The position numbers were made by a program, and so were the translations under genes. A stretch of DNA of 7,252 nucleotides from Peptococcaceae bacterium (GTDB taxonomy: Bacteria > Bacillota > Desulfitobacteriia > Desulfitobacteriales > Syntrophobotulaceae). Under the pieces are notes generated by a model, which ran no database searches, was not told the DNA's origin, and worked only from the letters and a program-made list of their open reading frames with translations. Shown here piece after piece: positions 1 through 6,076 of the stretch. The stretch lies in NCBI GenBank assembly GCA_012523535.1, contig JAAYII010000266.1, positions 1 to 7,252 on the forward strand. The letters are read 5' to 3'. Numbering within the stretch: the stretch's first letter is position 1; each line of letters opens with the position of its first letter.

Positions 1-173
1 CGGAAAAAAGCATTTGGAAATAAATATGAAAATATACCTTTAAATACCTACTTAATAATAGTATAATACTTATAAAATTATTTTACAGTCAATTCTGAAA
101 TTTTTTAAAAGTTATTAGCTTTTGAATATTAAGACAAGGGACCAGCCTTATCGGGAAATAAACTGTTAATAAA
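1..173. other. AT-rich non-coding stretch
   Basis: No convincing gene is visible on either strand. Frame 1 is open from the window edge to a TAA at 64-66 (21 codons), which could be the tail of an upstream gene but has no recognisable content. The rest is AT-rich with short accidental palindromes such as AGTATAATACT (60-70). No terminator hairpin with a T tract was found, so the boundary with the preceding gene lies outside the window or is not recognisable. Confidence 0.6.
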
Positions 174-207
174 TTGAGCACTGTTCAAAAATATGACAAG
201 TGCTCCA
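174..207. promoter_or_regulatory. Candidate tandem activator-binding dyad upstream of the sigma-54 promoter
   Basis: The perfect arms GAGCACT (176-182) and AGTGCTC (199-205) form a dyad. Each arm also lies in a 15-bp near-palindrome: TTGAGCACTGTTCAA (174-188, six of seven symmetric pairs) and ATGACAAGTGCTCCA (193-207). The reverse complement of the second matches the first at 11 of 15 positions. The dyad centre is about 60 bp upstream of the -24 GG of the promoter at 250-265, within the range where bacterial enhancer-binding proteins bind paired sites. The regulator is not in the window and the motif matches no named operator I can recall. Inference: upstream activating sequence of the transporter/dehydrogenase operon. 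Confidence 0.5.
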
Positions 208-241
208 CTGATTGCCTCAAGATTTAAGCAAATTTACAGCC

Positions 242-382
242 ATGCTTTTTGGTATAGTTCTTGCAATATTCTGTATTTTAGGAAGTTTCAGACTAATTAG
301 ACAAGGAAAGCACAAGAAATTTAACGGAAAGGAGGGAAAGAGGTTTTATTTATATTTGTATTTATATTTGATAAATAATTAG
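242..382 (+). other. Possible 46-codon small membrane ORF overlapping the promoter
   Basis: An ATG at 242 opens a 46-codon frame ending at TAG 380-382. The product would begin MLFGIVLAIFCILGSF, a plausible single membrane helix, followed by a basic segment (RLIRQGKHKK) and a tyrosine/leucine-rich tail. Small one-helix accessory proteins do precede some transporter genes, so the position before a transporter is suggestive. Against it: there is no Shine-Dalgarno sequence before 242, the frame runs through the sigma-54 match at 250-265 (whose transcript would begin inside it), and the end is low-complexity AT-rich DNA. I think it is more likely a chance frame or decayed remnant than a gene. Confidence 0.15.
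250..265 (+). promoter_or_regulatory. Sigma-54 (-24/-12) promoter
   Basis: The sequence TGGTATAGTTCTTGCA has the GG (251-252) and GC (263-264) dinucleotides separated by exactly 10 bases and an intact TTGCA -12 element. This matches the RpoN consensus TGGCACG-N4-TTGCW except for C-to-T at two positions and the weakly conserved G. Transcription would begin near 276, giving a leader of about 158 nt before the transporter. A dyad at 174-207 is at a suitable distance for an enhancer-binding activator. No good sigma-A -35/-10 pair was found between here and 434. Expression would then depend on an ATP-hydrolysing activator, as is common for catabolic operons in anaerobic Firmicutes. Confidence 0.6.
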
Positions 383-397
383 CGGAAACTTCCTAAA
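277..397. repeat. 13-bp perfect inverted repeat spanning the operon leader
   Basis: TTTAGGAAGTTTC (277-289) is exactly complementary to GAAACTTCCTAAA (385-397), with 95 nt between. The left arm starts at the predicted sigma-54 start site (about 276) and the right arm ends 18 nt before the AAGGA at 415, so the two could close almost the whole leader into one long stem-loop. The enclosed segment holds a purine-rich stretch AAAGGAGGG (328-336) with no well-placed start codon and a 10-bp direct repeat TTTATATTTG (349-358, 361-370). Possible roles are mRNA 5'-end stabilisation, control of translation, or a pair of protein-binding sites; the sequence does not decide between them. Confidence 0.6.
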
Positions 398-433
398 TAT
401 TTACTAATATTTTCAAGGAAAGATGGTGATTAA

Positions 434-1666
434 ATGAACGATTTGGCGATCCAAAAAAGTGGCCGGTATGAATTTACGGTTGTTTTGCTTAGCTTTTTAG
501 CGTGGGGCATTGTTTTTATGGACAGATTGGTTCTGTCCTGGCAGAGCCCGGTTTTAATGGAATCATTACAAATTTCTAATACCCAGTATGGCATGTTGGG
601 TTTTGCTACCAATATTTGCTACGTTATTTCTGCTATATTCTTTTCGATGTTATCTGACAGATTGGGTTATCGCAAAAAACTTGTAGTTCCACTGCTGTTC
701 TTTACTGGTATTGCCGCTGGGGCGGGAGTGCTGGCCCAAGGATTCTGGTCCTTATTTGTTATCCGCTGCTTTGTTGGTATTGCAGAAGGACCCATGTTGC
801 CTCTATTGGCTTCCCTGGTAAAAGATGCTTCTGCCGAGAAAAGGTTCGGCATGAATATGGGAATTGTAAACTGCGGCGTCGGCGCCATCGGTACCACTGC
901 TGGTGCAATACTGGTTACCCAGCTGGCAGCGCGTTTTGACTGGCAGATGACATTCCTCCTTTCATCAATTCCGACTTTTGTTATCGCCATCCTTTTCATT
1001 ATCTTTATTAAAGAAATTTATGTTCCGCCTGAGCAAAAGAAAGAAAAAGTCAATACCTTTGCCGTGCTTAAATACAGAAACGTTGTTCTTTGCTCCATTA
1101 TTGCTATCTTAGGTATGGCCGGATACTGGACCGGTATGTTGTTTGCACCTGTCTATTTAACCAATGTTGTTCAGCTTGACGTAACAACCATGGGTTGGAT
1201 GGGATCCCTAATGGGTGTCCTATACGTGGTTTATTGCTTTATCGTACCGACTGTGTCCGACAGGTATGGACGTAAACCGGTATTGGCTATAGCCTTTGTA
1301 CTTGCAGCTATATCGCCTCTCTGCATGTTCCTGTTCTCCGGCAGTATGTTCTCAGTTGCCACTTATGTAATCTTCGGCGGCTTTGCTGCTTCCATGACAC
1401 CGCTATATCATACTCTGGTTCCTATGGAGAGTGTGGATGTTAAGATGATTGCTTCCGCCAACGCGGTAGTTATGGGAATCGGCGATTTGATCGGTACAGC
1501 AATCTACCCGATTATAGCCGGTAGCATTGCCGATAGATGGGGTCTGTCCTTCATGATGCTGTTTGCCGCCATTCTGTTGTTGATCAACGTTGTTTTGGCT
1601 ATCTTCCTCATTGAAACCCGTCCGCGCAAAAAGAAAGTGGCCGAGTCAACCAGCACAGCTGCTTAA
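434..1666 (+). CDS. Major facilitator superfamily (MFS) transporter
   Basis: A 410-residue integral membrane protein with the usual 12-helix MFS length. The loop 2-3 signature SDRLGYRKK is at residues 74-82 and its second-half counterpart SDRYGRK is at 275-281; a DR pair at the end of helix 1 (30-31) recalls the anion/organic-acid symporter branch. A basic cytoplasmic loop (about 193-216) separates the halves and the tail is charged (RPRKKK). It should import or export a small, probably anionic or polar, organic solute across the cytoplasmic membrane using an ion gradient; the substrate is not readable. Ribosome binding at ATG 434 is weak: AAGGA lies 14 nt and GGTGAT 3 nt upstream. It is the first gene of a unit with the dehydrogenase 76 bp downstream, so the transported compound is probably the alcohol or aldehyde, or a precursor or product, handled by that enzyme. 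Family is certain; subfamily is inferred. Confidence 0.93.
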   Translation: MNDLAIQKSGRYEFTVVLLSFLAWGIVFMDRLVLSWQSPVLMESLQISNTQYGMLGFATNICYVISAIFFSMLSDRLGYRKKLVVPLLFFTGIAAGAGVLAQGFWSLFVIRCFVGIAEGPMLPLLASLVKDASAEKRFGMNMGIVNCGVGAIGTTAGAILVTQLAARFDWQMTFLLSSIPTFVIAILFIIFIKEIYVPPEQKKEKVNTFAVLKYRNVVLCSIIAILGMAGYWTGMLFAPVYLTNVVQLDVTTMGWMGSLMGVLYVVYCFIVPTVSDRYGRKPVLAIAFVLAAISPLCMFLFSGSMFSVATYVIFGGFAASMTPLYHTLVPMESVDVKMIASANAVVMGIGDLIGTAIYPIIAGSIADRWGLSFMMLFAAILLLINVVLAIFLIETRPRKKKVAESTSTAA

Positions 1667-1685
1667 GATGATTGCCCCTTACAGC

Positions 1686-1719
1686 TACTGAAGAATGGAT
1701 GCTAAATAGATATTCAGTA
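1686..1719. repeat. Short inverted repeat between transporter and dehydrogenase
   Basis: TACTGAA (1686-1692) and TTCAGTA (1713-1719) are perfect complements with a 20-nt spacer, lying just before the strong ribosome binding site AAAGGAGG (1728-1735) of the dehydrogenase. It could form a weak intercistronic hairpin that adjusts relative expression, but arms this short can arise by chance in AT-rich DNA. There is no T tract, so it is not a terminator. Confidence 0.25.
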
Positions 1720-1742
1720 TACTTTTCAAAGGAGGTTTTAAG

Positions 1743-2888
1743 ATGGAATTCTTCTTTACTGTACCATCAGCTGTCACCTTTGGACCGGGGTGTTCCAAAA
1801 AAGTAGGAGAAGTCGTAAACCAGCTTGGCTATAAAAATGTATTTGTTGTTTACGATGCTGGGGTTAAAGCGGCCGGAATAGTGGATCCCATTGTTGATGC
1901 CTTAAAAGCGGCAAATTTAAATGTTGTTGAATATGATAAAGTATTGGCCAACCCGCCGATTGAATGTGTGGAAGAAGGAGCCACATTAGCCAGAAATGCC
2001 GGGTCCGAGATTGTGGTTGCTAGCGGTGGCGGAAGTGCCATTGACACGGCTAAATGTGTTAATGTTCTATTGAGCAATCCTTCACCCCTTACTCTATACG
2101 AAGGCGTAAACAATGTTAAGAACCGGACCAATCCATTTATTGCTATTCCCACCACAGCGGGGACCGGAAGCGAAGTTACCACTATGGCCATTATTACTGA
2201 CGAAGCAAACAAGAGAAAGTTTGCCGTTCACGGTCAATATGTAGGGGCTGCCATGGCTTTGGTGGATCCTGAACTGACATTAGGGCTTCCTCCTTTCCTT
2301 ACCGCTACCACCGGCGTGGATGCCTTGACCCATGCTATTGAAGCTTATATTTCCAAGATGAATATGATTCCTTCCGATGTTATGGCTTTAAAAGCCATTG
2401 AATTAATTATTCAAAACCTTCCTGAAGCAACGAAGAACGGTAAAAATCTGGAAGCCAGAAGCAACATGATGCTTGGAAGTCTGATGGCCGGAATTGCCTT
2501 TACCAATGCCATGGTAACCCTGGCCCACAGTATTGCCCATCCTCTTGGAGCCCGTTGCAATACGCCGCATGGTTTGGCCAATGCCTGTGTTTTGCCCTAT
2601 GTTGTTGAATTTAACGCTCCAGCGGTTCCACAACGCATAAAGGACATTGGAATAGCCATGGGATTGCCGGTCCAAAACATGTCTTATGAAGATGCGGCTA
2701 AAACTGTGGTGGATGCTTTAATCGCTTTAAATAAAGAATTAGGCATTCCTACTTTGGAAGGTGCTAAGGTACCCAGAGAAGTATTGCCTCAGGTCGCGGA
2801 AGATGTAATGAAAGAACCTCCTACTTTCTTTAACCCAAGGGAATGCACTCCTGAAGATGTTATGGCCATTTTGAACAAAGCTTATTGA
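1743..2888 (+). CDS. Iron-containing (group III) alcohol dehydrogenase
   Basis: The 381-residue product has the typical length of the FucO/DhaT/AdhB family of NAD(P)-dependent, Fe2+-dependent alcohol dehydrogenases. The nucleotide-binding GGGSAIDTAK is at residues 95-104 and the TTAGTGSE segment at 137-144. All four expected metal ligands are present: D193 and H197 (in GVDALTHAIEAY), H262 (LAHSIAHPLG) and H276 (NTPHG). It should be an active cytoplasmic enzyme interconverting a primary alcohol and its aldehyde (ethanol, propanediol, lactaldehyde or a functionalised alcohol); substrate choice within this family cannot be told from motifs. The start is secure: AAAGGAGG at 1728-1735, 7 nt before ATG 1743. 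It shares the upstream promoter with the transporter and is followed by a hairpin, so the two genes form a complete operon. No truncation or frameshift. Confidence 0.95.
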   Translation: MEFFFTVPSAVTFGPGCSKKVGEVVNQLGYKNVFVVYDAGVKAAGIVDPIVDALKAANLNVVEYDKVLANPPIECVEEGATLARNAGSEIVVASGGGSAIDTAKCVNVLLSNPSPLTLYEGVNNVKNRTNPFIAIPTTAGTGSEVTTMAIITDEANKRKFAVHGQYVGAAMALVDPELTLGLPPFLTATTGVDALTHAIEAYISKMNMIPSDVMALKAIELIIQNLPEATKNGKNLEARSNMMLGSLMAGIAFTNAMVTLAHSIAHPLGARCNTPHGLANACVLPYVVEFNAPAVPQRIKDIGIAMGLPVQNMSYEDAAKTVVDALIALNKELGIPTLEGAKVPREVLPQVAEDVMKEPPTFFNPRECTPEDVMAILNKAY

Positions 2889-2944
2889 TATACCGATTCT
2901 ACTTAATCAATAACATTCTTTGAAGTAAGCAAATAACCATTTAA

Positions 2945-2976
2945 TAAAGCCGCTGATGATTTCATCAGCGGCTTTA
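2945..2976. terminator. Rho-independent terminator-like hairpin after the dehydrogenase
   Basis: A perfect 15-bp stem, TAAAGCCGCTGATGA (2945-2959) and TCATCAGCGGCTTTA (2962-2976), has a minimal 2-nt spacer and a GC-rich core. It stands 57 bp after the dehydrogenase stop and before spoVK. The T tract after the stem is short (TTT, then AA), so termination may rely on the strong stem or be partial. It separates the transporter/dehydrogenase operon from the sporulation genes. Confidence 0.75.
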
Positions 2977-3080
2977 ACTAATCGAAAAGGCTATTTTTAT
3001 TGGAAATATCTCCCTGGGTTATTGATAGGACTCATTAAAGCCAATTTGTGTATAGTATTAGGAGGGAGGTGTCAGCAAGG

Positions 3081-4052
3081 ATGTCTGTTAATATCAAGTT
3101 TCGCCATAACCTGCCTCCATTAATTTATCGCACGGCACCTATATCTGATGCGGGGAACATCTACTTGAGAAATTTACCGAAACAACAGAAAAATAAAGGG
3201 CGGGCAATATTACATAAAAATGATGATCAGGATAATGAGGATAGGATTAAGGAAATATTCAAAGAATTAGAAGAAATGATCGGACTTAATAAAGTAAAAA
3301 CTTTAATTCACGAACTCCATGCTTTTGTTGAGATTCAAAAGAAACGCGAGCAAGAAAATCTGGCCATTGAGCCTTTAGTGTTACACATGATTTTCAAAGG
3401 AAATCCTGGTTCCGGAAAAACAACCGTTGCCCGTTTAATCGGCAAATTGTTTAAGGAAATGGGAGTATTAGAGAAAGGCCACGTTGTAGAGTGCGAAAGG
3501 GCGGATCTGGTGGGGGAATATATAGGACATACGGCCAGTAAGACTAAAGAGATGGTAAGAAAGGCCCTGGGCGGAGTGCTTTTTATCGATGAAGCCTATT
3601 CCTTGGCCAGGGGAGGGGAGAAGGATTTCGGCAAAGAGGCTATAGATACACTGGTTAAAGCTATGGAGGACCATAAAGACAATTTGATCTTGATTCTGGC
3701 CGGCTATAGAATTGAAATGGACCGTTTTATTGAAACCAATCCGGGTTTAAGGTCCAGATTCCCAATCCAGATTAATTTTCCCGACTATACTATTGATGAA
3801 TTGTTGGCCATCGGCGAATTGATGTTGAAAAAAAGGGAGTATATACTAACCCCCGAATCCAAAGCCGCTTTTCGCAAAATATTGGAAAGAACTGTCGTCC
3901 AACACCCTTACTCAGGCAATGCCAGGATGGTTAGAAATATTATCGAAAAAGCGATTCGTAAACAGGCCGTCCGGCTTTATAAGCAAGCCAATCCATCCCG
4001 GGAGGATTTAATTTTTATTCTGGAAACGGACTTGGAGGGCGGGGATAATTGA
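3081..4052 (+). CDS. spoVK: Stage V sporulation protein K (AAA+ ATPase, CbbX/SpoVK family)
   Basis: This AAA+ ATPase acts in the mother cell late in sporulation, at the spore maturation stage; its exact substrate is not established. From ATG 3081 it has 323 residues, nearly the length of B. subtilis SpoVK. Walker A GNPGSGKT is at residues 107-114, the pore-loop region EYIGHTASKT at 146-155, Walker B VLFIDEA at 166-172, followed by the family hallmark SLARGGEKDFGKEAIDTL, candidate arginine fingers R224/R226 in NPGLRSRF, and sensor 2 GNARMVRN at 279-286. Residues 1-50 are variable and charged, as expected. ATG 3081 is preferred over GTG 3048 because the strong GGAGGTG (3065-3071) lies 9 nt before it; starting at 3048 would put that site inside the gene. 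I see no clear sigma-A or sporulation promoter upstream. The neighbouring ynbB supports orthology. Confidence 0.93.
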   Translation: MSVNIKFRHNLPPLIYRTAPISDAGNIYLRNLPKQQKNKGRAILHKNDDQDNEDRIKEIFKELEEMIGLNKVKTLIHELHAFVEIQKKREQENLAIEPLVLHMIFKGNPGSGKTTVARLIGKLFKEMGVLEKGHVVECERADLVGEYIGHTASKTKEMVRKALGGVLFIDEAYSLARGGEKDFGKEAIDTLVKAMEDHKDNLILILAGYRIEMDRFIETNPGLRSRFPIQINFPDYTIDELLAIGELMLKKREYILTPESKAAFRKILERTVVQHPYSGNARMVRNIIEKAIRKQAVRLYKQANPSREDLIFILETDLEGGDN

Positions 4053-4168
4053 CCCGGGATCAGACCATAAATATTGATTATTGGCTTTAAATGTTTTATT
4101 GTAGAAAGTATAGTTTTGGAGTTAGAAAAAATGGACCAAGGTCTTGAAATAACGGAGGTAATAAGCCT
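4053..4168 (+). other. Intergenic gap between spoVK and ynbB
   Basis: These 116 bases occupy the place where B. subtilis carries hflX (ynbA). No remnant of an HflX GTPase is readable. The gap contains a possible 14-codon ORF starting at ATG 4131 (product MDQGLEITEVISLC) that is preceded by GGAG at 4118-4121 and ends at TGA 4173-4175, overlapping the TTG start of ynbB. No convincing terminator or promoter is seen, so ynbB may be transcribed by readthrough from spoVK. Confidence 0.5.
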
Positions 4169-5428
4169 TTGCTGACTTATACTATGCACCTTGAAATTGT
4201 CGAAGCGCTTAACTTTGCCGAACATGTGCTGGAAACTCAATGCCGTAAACTAAATAAAACTTTTGAACAAAATCACCAAAAAGTACTGCGAGCCTTTCAA
4301 GTAGCCCAGGTTTCGGAATATGATTTGCATGGTACTACCGGGTATGGTCTGGGGGATAGCGGAAGAGAAAAATTGGATTCTATTGTGGCGGCTATTATGG
4401 GTACGGAAAAAGCCATTATTCGTCATCAATTTGTTTCCGGAACCCATGCCATAGCTTCGGCTCTTTTCGGCTTATTGAGACCAGGGGATCATTTTATTTC
4501 GGTGACCGGCGAGCCTTATGATACTTTGCAAAAAGTTATCGGGCTTAAAGATAACATTTCCGGAAGCTTGGTCGACTTTGGAGTATCTTGTGATATCCTG
4601 CCTTTAGACGAGCATAACAACATCCAGTATGAGAACTTGGATACATTGGTGACCCCTCGGACTAAGCTGTTTATCCTGCAACGTTCTAAAGGTTATGAAT
4701 GGCGAAGTTCTTTGTCCATAAGCCAAATCCAGGAGTTTGTGGCATATGCCAAGCGCAAGTATCCCCGGATCGCAATTTTTGTGGATAATTGTTACGGAGA
4801 GCTGGTGGAGGATAAAGAACCGGGAGAAGTGGGTGCAGACTTAATGGCAGGCTCTTTGATCAAAAATTTGGGGGGAACAATAGCTCCTACTGGTGGATAC
4901 ATTGCCGGCAGGGCGGATCTTGTGGAAAAAGCAGCCGCTCGTTTTACCGCTCCCGGTATTGATTTTAAAGTAGGGGCCACTTTAGATCAGCTGAGGTTAC
5001 TTTATCAAGGAATTTTTCTCAGTCCTTTGACTGTAAGTGAGGCTCTAAAAGCAGCAATATTTGCGGCAGCTTTTTGGCACAAGCTAGGTTTTGAAGTGCA
5101 TCCCGGGCCTTGGGATGAAAGGACGGATATAATTCAAGCCATTAAGTTTGCAGATAAACAGAAAATGATTGCTTTTTGCCAAGGATTCCAAAAGGGATCT
5201 CCGATTGACTCTCATGTTGTTCCCGTACCGGGGGAAATGCCGGGGTACAAGGATCAGGTAATTATGGCCGGTGGGACATTTATTCAAGGAGCGACAAGTG
5301 AGTTATCTGCCGATGGCCCGTTGCGTGAACCGTATGCGGTTTATATTCAAGGCGCTGTTTCCCATTTGTATGCTAAAAGTGCCCATCTTGAGGCAGCTAA
5401 TTTTTTGAAAGAAAATAACTTACTTTGA
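4169..5428 (+). CDS. ynbB: YnbB-type PLP-dependent enzyme (methionine gamma-lyase family, 'aluminium resistance' protein)
   Basis: A full-length 419-residue fold-type I PLP enzyme, about the size of B. subtilis YnbB. The predicted cofactor lysine is K232 in SLIKNLGG, with D206 (VDNCYGE) in the usual place to bind the pyridine nitrogen; the segments YDLHGTTGYG (51-60), RHQFVSGTHA (85-94) and GGTFIQGATSELS (368-380) fit this family. Databases call it methionine gamma-lyase-like or aluminium resistance protein, but its physiological reaction is not established; a C-S lyase or related sulfur amino acid reaction is only inferred. Start: ACGGAGG (4152-4158) is 10 nt before TTG 4169 but 25 nt before the in-frame ATG 4184, so the TTG is favoured. 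It sits directly after spoVK and ends at a TGA that overlaps the likely -35 of the next gene. Confidence 0.9.
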   Translation: MLTYTMHLEIVEALNFAEHVLETQCRKLNKTFEQNHQKVLRAFQVAQVSEYDLHGTTGYGLGDSGREKLDSIVAAIMGTEKAIIRHQFVSGTHAIASALFGLLRPGDHFISVTGEPYDTLQKVIGLKDNISGSLVDFGVSCDILPLDEHNNIQYENLDTLVTPRTKLFILQRSKGYEWRSSLSISQIQEFVAYAKRKYPRIAIFVDNCYGELVEDKEPGEVGADLMAGSLIKNLGGTIAPTGGYIAGRADLVEKAAARFTAPGIDFKVGATLDQLRLLYQGIFLSPLTVSEALKAAIFAAAFWHKLGFEVHPGPWDERTDIIQAIKFADKQKMIAFCQGFQKGSPIDSHVVPVPGEMPGYKDQVIMAGGTFIQGATSELSADGPLREPYAVYIQGAVSHLYAKSAHLEAANFLKENNLL

Positions 5429-5455
5429 TAGGTGAAATTGTTTTGGGAATATAAT
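5425..5455 (+). promoter_or_regulatory. Possible sigma-A promoter for the signal peptidase gene
   Basis: TTGATA (5425-5430) and a consensus TATAAT (5450-5455) are separated by 19 bp, longer than the optimal 17. The -35 overlaps the ynbB stop codon. The -10 lies in a perfect AT-rich palindrome ATATAATTATAT (5449-5460), and the 6-bp arms TAGGTG (5429-5434) and CACCTA (5475-5480) bracket the region. Transcription would start near 5462, about 30 nt before the signal peptidase ATG. Confidence 0.4.
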
Positions 5456-5492
5456 TATATTTTCCTAAGTTTGACACCTAAGGGGTCGTACC

Positions 5493-6050
5493 ATGCCAGC
5501 TAGAAAAACAACTGGTTTTAACCGAAGAATTGTCAATAATACAGCAAAATTTTTCTTGGAGTTTGTGGAAATAGTAATAATGGTTTTGGCCATATCTTGG
5601 TTCAGCCAGACTTATGTATTCGGAGTAGTAACAATTAAGGATCACAGTATGTTGCATACCTTGGAGTCCAATTACCGGGTGTTGGTATCGAAAGTATTGA
5701 GAAACAGGACTTTGGATCGGGGAGACATTATAGCTTTATATAAAGAAACAGAAACGAATGCAACTGAAAAGGCAACAGTAAAGAGAGTAATCGGTTTGGC
5801 CGGGGATACGGTTGAAATCCGTAACGGTTATGTTTACATCAATAATAAGCCTTATTATGAACCGGATTTGTCAACTCCGGTAACCTTGGAATTTTCCCCT
5901 GTGGTTGTTCCTAAAAACCATGTGTTTGTCCTTAATGACAACCGCCTGGATGATAACGATTCGAGAAAGTGGGGGAGTATTCCTATAGAAAAGGTTATCG
6001 GCGAAGTTCAGTTGTGTTATTGGCCATTGTTCCAGATCAAGTTCCTGTGA
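5493..6050 (+). CDS. lepB: Type I signal peptidase (S26 family), divergent active-site boxes
   Basis: The protein removes signal peptides from exported preproteins on the outer face of the cytoplasmic membrane. Its 185 residues match the short Gram-positive SipS type: one N-terminal helix (about 21-43) then an extracytoplasmic catalytic domain. The Ser/Lys dyad is present as S52 in HSMLHTL and K97 in VKRVIGLAGD. Two motif positions differ from the usual family pattern. Box B SMxPT has His (H55) in place of Pro. The last box reads NDNRLDDNDSR (148-158), with N148 in place of Gly and D154 in place of the conserved Ser that corresponds to E. coli Ser278; D156 and R158 are kept. It may be a specialised paralogue with narrower substrates. 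Start ATG 5493 follows AAGGGG (5480-5485) by 7 nt. The permease gene begins 26 bp downstream, suggesting co-transcription. The lepB symbol is family-level; sip nomenclature would fit equally well. Confidence 0.9.
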   Translation: MPARKTTGFNRRIVNNTAKFFLEFVEIVIMVLAISWFSQTYVFGVVTIKDHSMLHTLESNYRVLVSKVLRNRTLDRGDIIALYKETETNATEKATVKRVIGLAGDTVEIRNGYVYINNKPYYEPDLSTPVTLEFSPVVVPKNHVFVLNDNRLDDNDSRKWGSIPIEKVIGEVQLCYWPLFQIKFL

Positions 6051-6076
6051 ATAGATTTTTGAAAAGGTGATGCAGG

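Noticed and set aside
1..66. Frame 1 open from the window edge to TAA at 64-66
   Set aside because: Only 21 codons with no recognisable motif and very AT-rich composition; it may be a gene tail but cannot be supported.
356..382. Mini-ORF with TTG start after the purine-rich AAAGGAGGG at 328-336
   Set aside because: The spacing of about 19 nt from the purine-rich site is too long and the product is 8 low-complexity residues.
423..437. Four-codon micro-ORF (ATG GTG ATT AAA TGA) overlapping the transporter start
   Set aside because: Too short to be meaningful, and the overlap follows from the AT-rich ribosome binding region.
667..999. Reverse-strand open frame of 110 codons within the transporter gene
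   Set aside because: It is antisense to an unmistakable MFS coding region, with no ribosome binding site or recognisable domain. The same applies to the other antisense frames over spoVK, ynbB, lepB and the dehydrogenase.
3022..3056. TTGATA ... TATAGT as a sigma-A promoter for spoVK
   Set aside because: The spacer is 23 bp, too long, and the start site would fall almost on the ribosome binding site.
3048..3080. Upstream GTG start for spoVK (11 extra residues)
   Set aside because: It has no ribosome binding site of its own and would place the strong GGAGGTG at 3065-3071 inside the gene; ATG 3081 is correctly spaced from that site.
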